From: Streptomyces noursei ATCC 11455
Lineage (GTDB): Bacteria > Actinomycetota > Actinomycetes > Streptomycetales > Streptomycetaceae
Assembly (NCBI RefSeq): GCF_001704275.1
Contig: NZ_CP011533.1
Coordinates: forward strand, 1,736,001 to 1,800,000
DNA: 64,000 nucleotides
Direction of reading: 5' to 3'
Part shown: positions 60,203-64,000 of the stretch, piece after piece
Layout: each line of letters opens with the position of its first letter
How positions within the stretch are numbered: position 1 is the first letter of the stretch
Translations under genes and position numbers: made by a program
The notes under the pieces: model-generated
Seen by the model: only the letters and a program-made list of their open reading frames with translations
Told to the model about the DNA's origin: nothing
The model's database searches: none

Positions 60203-61636
60203 ATGCACGAGGCACAACCGCAGAACCAGGAGCCCAACGAGGCCGGACCCAGCCGCCGTTCGGTCCTGTGGACCGCCGGCGCGGCGGGCGCCGGACTGGG
60301 GTTCGCCGGGCTGGGCAGCGGGCCGGCGGCCGCCGCCGCGCCCGGGGCGGCCGGCTCGGCCGAGGCCGCCGCCGCGCCCCCCAGGCCCCAGGGCAGGACC
60401 ATGATCGGGGTGCCGTTCGAGCCGCGCAGCACGGTCCGCGTCGGCATCATCGGCCTCGGCAACCGGGGCGGCAGCATGATCGACCTGTTCCTGGCGATGC
60501 CGGACGTCCGGGTCGTGGCGCTCTGCGACCCGGTGAAGGACAAGGTCGTCAAGGCCGCGGCGAAGGTCACCAAGGCCGGACAGCCCGCGCCCGCCGTCTA
60601 CACCAACGGCGAGAACGACTTCGAAAACCTCTGCCGGCGCACCGACATCGACTTCGTCTACGCGGCGACGCCCTGGGACCTGCACTTCGAGATGGCAAGG
60701 ACCGCCCTGCTCAACGGCAAGCACGTCGGCACGGAATGCCCACTGGCGCTGCGCCTGGACCAGCTGTGGGAACTGGTGGACCTCTCCGAGCGCACCCGCA
60801 GACACTGCCTCCAACTGGAGAACTGCTGTTACGGCAGAAACGAGATGCGGGTGCTGCGGATGGCGCACGCCGGCCTCTTCGGTGAACTGCTGCACGGCGC
60901 CGGGGCGTACATCCACGACCTGCGGGGCCTGATGTTCGATCCGACGTACTACGAGGGGCCCTGGCGCCGGCTGTGGCACACCCGGCTGCGCGGCGACCTC
61001 TACCCCAACCACGGCTTCGGGCCGGTCGCCAACTACATGGACGTCAACCGCGGCGACCGGGCGGTGCGGATCGCCAGCTTCGGCTCGCAGGCGCGGGGCC
61101 TGGCCGCGTACCGCAAGGAGCACATGCCGCCCGGCGACCCCAGCTGGAAGGAGTCCTACATCGAGAGCGACCGGACGATCAGTCTGGTGCAGACCGCCAA
61201 GGGCCGGGTGATCCGGCTGGAGCACGACGTCTCCACCCCGCACCCCTACAGCCGGATCAACAGCCTCGGCGGCACGAAGGGCCTCTTCGAGGACTACCCC
61301 GAGCGGATCTACCTGGAGCCCGACCAGAACAACGACGAGTGGGGCGACTTCGGCCGGTACGCGGAGTGGGACCACTGGCTGTGGAAGGAGCACGCCAACC
61401 CACCCGGCGGCCACGGCGGGATGGACTACATGCTGGTCCTCCGGCTGACCCAGTGCCTGCGTCTCGGCCTGGTACCGGACTTCGACGTCTATGACGCGGC
61501 GACCTGGTCCGCGCCGGTGGCACTGAGCGACCGCTCGATCAAGGCGCAGGGCGCCCCGCAGGAGATCCCGGACTTCACCCGGGGGCTGTGGCGGAAGGCG
61601 CGGCCGGGGATGGATTCCCAGAAGCCCGCCGAGTGA
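60203..61636 (+). CDS. Tat-exported Gfo/Idh/MocA protein, GH109-like
   Basis: A 477-residue NAD-binding protein with a twin-arginine signal ([10 protein letters not shown], residues about 17-26). The Rossmann motif [12 protein letters not shown] is followed by ALCDP. The catalytic segment matches GH109 alpha-N-acetylgalactosaminidases: [46 protein letters not shown] and [14 protein letters not shown]. Those enzymes use bound NAD for oxidation-elimination-based glycoside cleavage, often after export by Tat. The ATG at 60203 follows TTGGAGGA. I give a GH109-like call; other periplasmic oxidoreductases share the fold. It is divergent from the amylase, suggesting an extracellular carbohydrate function. 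Confidence 0.85.
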   Translation: MHEAQPQNQEPNEAGPSRRSVLWTAGAAGAGLGFAGLGSGPAAAAAPGAAGSAEAAAAPPRPQGRTMIGVPFEPRSTVRVGIIGLGNRGGSMIDLFLAMPDVRVVALCDPVKDKVVKAAAKVTKAGQPAPAVYTNGENDFENLCRRTDIDFVYAATPWDLHFEMARTALLNGKHVGTECPLALRLDQLWELVDLSERTRRHCLQLENCCYGRNEMRVLRMAHAGLFGELLHGAGAYIHDLRGLMFDPTYYEGPWRRLWHTRLRGDLYPNHGFGPVANYMDVNRGDRAVRIASFGSQARGLAAYRKEHMPPGDPSWKESYIESDRTISLVQTAKGRVIRLEHDVSTPHPYSRINSLGGTKGLFEDYPERIYLEPDQNNDEWGDFGRYAEWDHWLWKEHANPPGGHGGMDYMLVLRLTQCLRLGLVPDFDVYDAATWSAPVALSDRSIKAQGAPQEIPDFTRGLWRKARPGMDSQKPAE

Positions 61637-61682
61637 CGGGGCGCGTGGGGCTCCCACGCGCCTCCTGAGCTCCGGCAGAGGT

Positions 61683-61721
61683 CCGGGACCCGGTGACAGG
61701 CCGTCCACCACCGGGTCCCGG
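61683..61721. terminator. 13-bp hairpin between converging genes
   Basis: Arms CCGGGACCCGGTG (61683-61695) and CACCGGGTCCCGG (61709-61721), 13-nt loop. It sits between the converging GH109-like and dctA genes and probably stops both transcripts. Confidence 0.85.
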
Positions 61722-61774
61722 GCGTCACCACATGCCGCGACCACTGCCCTCCGACCGCCGCTCCCCTCCGGCCG

Positions 61775-63151
61775 TCACCTCTCTCCGGGGGCGACGGGGG
61801 CGTCGTCCGGCTCCTCCTGGCCGGCGGGGGCGGGGGCCGGCTGCGGCGCCCTGCCGGCCGGGGCCGCGCCGGCCAGCACCTGCTTGGCCGTCACCCGGTC
61901 CAGCGCCCCCTCCCAGCGGGACACCGCGAAGACCGCGACGCAGTTGCCGAGCAGGTTGGTCGCCACCCGCATGGAGTCCATGATCCGGTCGACGCCGAGC
62001 AGCAGGGCGACCGCGGCGGCCGGGATGACGCCCAGCGCGGTGGCGGTCGCGGACAGCGCCAGGAACGCCGAACCGGGCACGCCCGCCATGCCCTTGCTGG
62101 TCAGCATCAGCACCAGGACGACGGTGATCTGCTGGCCGAGCGAGAGGTGGACGCCGATGGCCTGGGCGATGAAGAGCGTTCCGACGGAGAGGTAGATGGC
62201 GGCGCCGTCGAGGTTGAAGGAGTACCCGGTGGGCAGCACCAGGCCGACCGCGTCGTCCCGGCAGCCGGCGGCCCGCAGCTTCTGCATCATCCTCGGCATC
62301 ACGGTCTCGCTGGAGCCGGTGCCCAGCGCCAGCAGCAGTTCCTCGCGGGTGTAGCGGACGAACTTCCACAGGCTGAGCCCGGTGACGGCCTTGAGGGCGA
62401 GCCCCAGCAGGACGAGGAAGACCAGCGCGACGCCGTAGCAGACCGCGATCAGCTTGCCGTACGTCGACATCGCGCCCAGCCCGTACTGGCCGACGAGGTG
62501 GGCGGTGGCTCCGAAGACCGCGAGCGGGGCGAGCTTCATGATGTAGCCGACGATGGTGAAGACCACGTCCTGGGTCTGCTCGATCAGCGGCAGCAACTGG
62601 GGCACACGCCGCTGCCCGAGGTGCAGCAGCGCCGCCCCCACCAGGCAGGCCAGTACCAGGACTTGGAGCAGCGAGTTCTCGGCGAACGCGCCGACCGCGC
62701 TGTCCGGCAGCGCCTCCAGGACGAACTGGCTCGCGGAGGGCAGTTTCCCGCCACCTGTCCTGGCGTCCACCGCCCCCTTGTCGAGGGAGGCCGGATCGAC
62801 GTGCATCCCGGCGCCGGGGCTGAAGACGTTGGCCGCCAACAGGCCCACGACCAGGGCGATACTGGTCGCCGCCTCGAACCAGATCAGGGCCTTGACCCCG
62901 ATCCGCCCGAAGGACTTGAGGTCGCCCGCCTTGGTGATGCCGGCGACGACGACGCAGAAGACGAGCGGGGAGATGACCGCCTTGATGAGGCGGACGAAGC
63001 CGTCCCCGAGCGGCTGGAGCGAGGAGCCCGCCTGCGGCCAGAGGCGTCCGACCAGGACACCGAGCAGCAGGGCGAGCAGTACCTGGGCGAACAGACTGGT
63101 GCGCAACAACCGCCCGGCACGGCGGGCGATGCTTCCGGTGGCGTGCGGCAC
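61775..63151 (-). CDS. Cation:dicarboxylate symporter, DctA-like
   Basis: A 458-residue DAACS-family carrier (DctA/GltP type), importing C4-dicarboxylates or similar acids with protons or sodium. Typical landmarks: KAVISPLVFCVVVAGI, the serine-rich hairpin LALGTGSSETVMPRM, VLPTGYSFNLDGAAIYLS (substrate and cation sites), and MLTSKGMAGVPGSAF. Two GTG codons could start it; I prefer the one at 63151, which has GGAGGA six bases upstream, because the one at 63157 lies directly against that site. The C-terminal ~40 residues are Pro/Ala-rich. It complements the lactate genes in the window as an organic-acid transporter. Confidence 0.92.
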   Translation of the reverse strand: MPHATGSIARRAGRLLRTSLFAQVLLALLLGVLVGRLWPQAGSSLQPLGDGFVRLIKAVISPLVFCVVVAGITKAGDLKSFGRIGVKALIWFEAATSIALVVGLLAANVFSPGAGMHVDPASLDKGAVDARTGGGKLPSASQFVLEALPDSAVGAFAENSLLQVLVLACLVGAALLHLGQRRVPQLLPLIEQTQDVVFTIVGYIMKLAPLAVFGATAHLVGQYGLGAMSTYGKLIAVCYGVALVFLVLLGLALKAVTGLSLWKFVRYTREELLLALGTGSSETVMPRMMQKLRAAGCRDDAVGLVLPTGYSFNLDGAAIYLSVGTLFIAQAIGVHLSLGQQITVVLVLMLTSKGMAGVPGSAFLALSATATALGVIPAAAVALLLGVDRIMDSMRVATNLLGNCVAVFAVSRWEGALDRVTAKQVLAGAAPAGRAPQPAPAPAGQEEPDDAPVAPGER

Positions 63152-63324
63152 GGGCACTCCTCCATGGACGGATTTTGAAATGCGGAAACATATTTCCGCG
63201 GTCCGTCACTATGGCCGGTTGTCGTTTCTCCCGAAAGAGGGCAGGGAACTTCCCGTGAAATCTTGGAGCTTGATCCAAGGAGCGGCGCCCGCGGACTTCC
63301 GTCCTCGCGGCGGGAGCGGCGGAC

Positions 63325-64000
63325 TCAGCCGGACAGGTGCGCCCTGTCCCCCATCACCACGACCGGGTGCCGCGCCGGATCGAGCGCCCGCAGCAGCGCC
63401 GCCATCGCGGACTTCGCCACGCTCACGCAGGCCGAGGTCCCGGTCCCGTGGTCCAGATGGAGCCAGACCCCGCCGCCCTTGGACTGCCCCTGGGGGCGCG
63501 TGGGATCCAGCGGGGACGCCCCGACGACCCGGTTGTAGTTGATCGCCACCACGTAGTCGAAATCGTGACGGGTGTTCTTCGACCAGTACGCCGGCGGGGT
63601 GAACGCCGCCGCGTGCGTGTAGGGCAGCCGGGTCCCGGGATCGGGGAGCACCCCACCGGCGTCGGTCAGCGAGAAGACCCCGACCGGGCTGCGCTGGTCG
63701 TCCTCGTGATGGTCCAGCGTCCACCCGCGCCGCCCGTTGTGCGCCGGCCAACTCCCCTTTCGTTCCCACCCATTGGCGCCTTTCTCGTACAGCACCACCG
63801 TCGCGTCCGGGGAGTTCGGGCCCGCGCCGTAGACCGCGACGACCTGGCGGGTGGCGGCCGGGATCCGTGCCCGCAGCGCCGCGCCGACGCCGGGGACGCC
63901 CGCGGAGTGCGCGGTGTCCGACCCGCCGCCGGCCGACCCTCCGGGATGCGGCCGCGCCCCGACGCCGTCCCTCTCGGCGCCCTTGCCGCCCTTGCCGTCC
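63325..64000 (-). CDS. L,D-transpeptidase (YkuD) family protein, 5' truncated
   Basis: The frame is open to the window end, so the N-terminus is missing; at least 225 residues are encoded here. The upstream part is Gly/Ser/Lys-rich (GKGGKGAERDG), suggesting a linker after an unseen signal or anchor. The catalytic domain shows RSPVGVFSLTDAGG, YDYVVAINYN-like strands (FDYVVAINYN) and the active-site Cys in SACVSVAK preceded by HLDHG. These enzymes form 3-3 peptidoglycan cross-links or attach proteins to the wall. The usual S-H-G-C-h-N motif is altered (T-S-A-C-V-S), as in some streptomycete murein L,D-transpeptidase-like proteins. Confidence 0.8.
   Translation of the reverse strand, partial: DGKGGKGAERDGVGARPHPGGSAGGGSDTAHSAGVPGVGAALRARIPAATRQVVAVYGAGPNSPDATVVLYEKGANGWERKGSWPAHNGRRGWTLDHHEDDQRSPVGVFSLTDAGGVLPDPGTRLPYTHAAAFTPPAYWSKNTRHDFDYVVAINYNRVVGASPLDPTRPQGQSKGGGVWLHLDHGTGTSACVSVAKSAMAALLRALDPARHPVVVMGDRAHLSG

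Overview
The window looks like a Streptomyces (or close relative) chromosome. GC is high with strong third-position bias, GTG starts and 4-bp ATGA/GTGA stop-start overlaps are common, and WXG100/EccC/mycosin genes, LuxR/XRE/HATPase regulators and an actinobacterial cysteine leader peptide are present. I saw no rRNA, tRNA or CRISPR array.

The left part (about 1-38.4 kb) is accessory DNA. (i) 1-3.9 kb: a translationally coupled three-gene operon resembling an NTPase-centred conflict system. Its first gene is a HEPN-like/NACHT/FGE-fold protein, broken by a perfect 8-bp tandem duplication; it is followed by a small cold-shock-like protein and a protein with two C-terminal membrane helices. (ii) 4.0-15.3 kb: a minus-strand type VII secretion locus with a three-ATPase EccC, a mycosin, four WXG100-like proteins and a membrane-anchored protein, but no eccB, eccD or eccE. 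(iii) 15.3-18.5 kb: a patchwork with two small zinc-ribbon proteins, a TetR remnant, and a secreted protein with a six-cysteine C-terminal domain like the halocin-C8 type, next to a small two-helix membrane protein. (iv) 18.5-33.0 kb: a tightly packed minus-strand biosynthetic operon. It encodes a HAD phosphatase, two glycosyltransferases, a thymidylate-synthase homologue carrying the Asn-to-Asp change of (d)CMP hydroxymethylases, a NodU/TobZ carbamoyltransferase, a P-loop kinase, a methyltransferase, two APH-fold kinases, a histidine phosphatase, an NAD-dependent epimerase, an SAH-hydrolase-like protein, a NUDIX hydrolase and a KdsB-like cytidylyltransferase. LuxR, HATPase and divergent XRE regulators stand at its head. 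I infer an unrecognised pathway, probably to a carbamoylated, glycosylated 5-hydroxymethylcytosine nucleoside or a CMP-sugar product. (v) 35.7-38.4 kb: the end of a decayed integrative element, with phased direct repeats, a gp3-like candidate recombination directionality factor, a frameshifted large serine integrase and a dyad that could be its attachment site.

The right part (38.4-64 kb) reads as ordinary chromosome. It holds yjbQ, a sulfonate operon (ssuC-B-A-D) behind a cysteine attenuation leader, a flavin monooxygenase, adenosine deaminase, a GntR regulator, an MHS-family transporter divergent from lutABC (lactate oxidation), an SGNH hydrolase, an ABC exporter divergent from its likely MarR repressor, a fused FAD/Fe-S 2-hydroxyacid dehydrogenase, a secreted alpha-amylase, a Tat-exported GH109-like oxidoreductase-fold protein, a DctA carrier and a truncated L,D-transpeptidase. 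LutABC, the FAD/Fe-S dehydrogenase, the MHS transporter and DctA suggest uptake and oxidation of lactate and related acids. Several units are separated by long perfect hairpins without U-tracts, typical of actinobacterial terminators.
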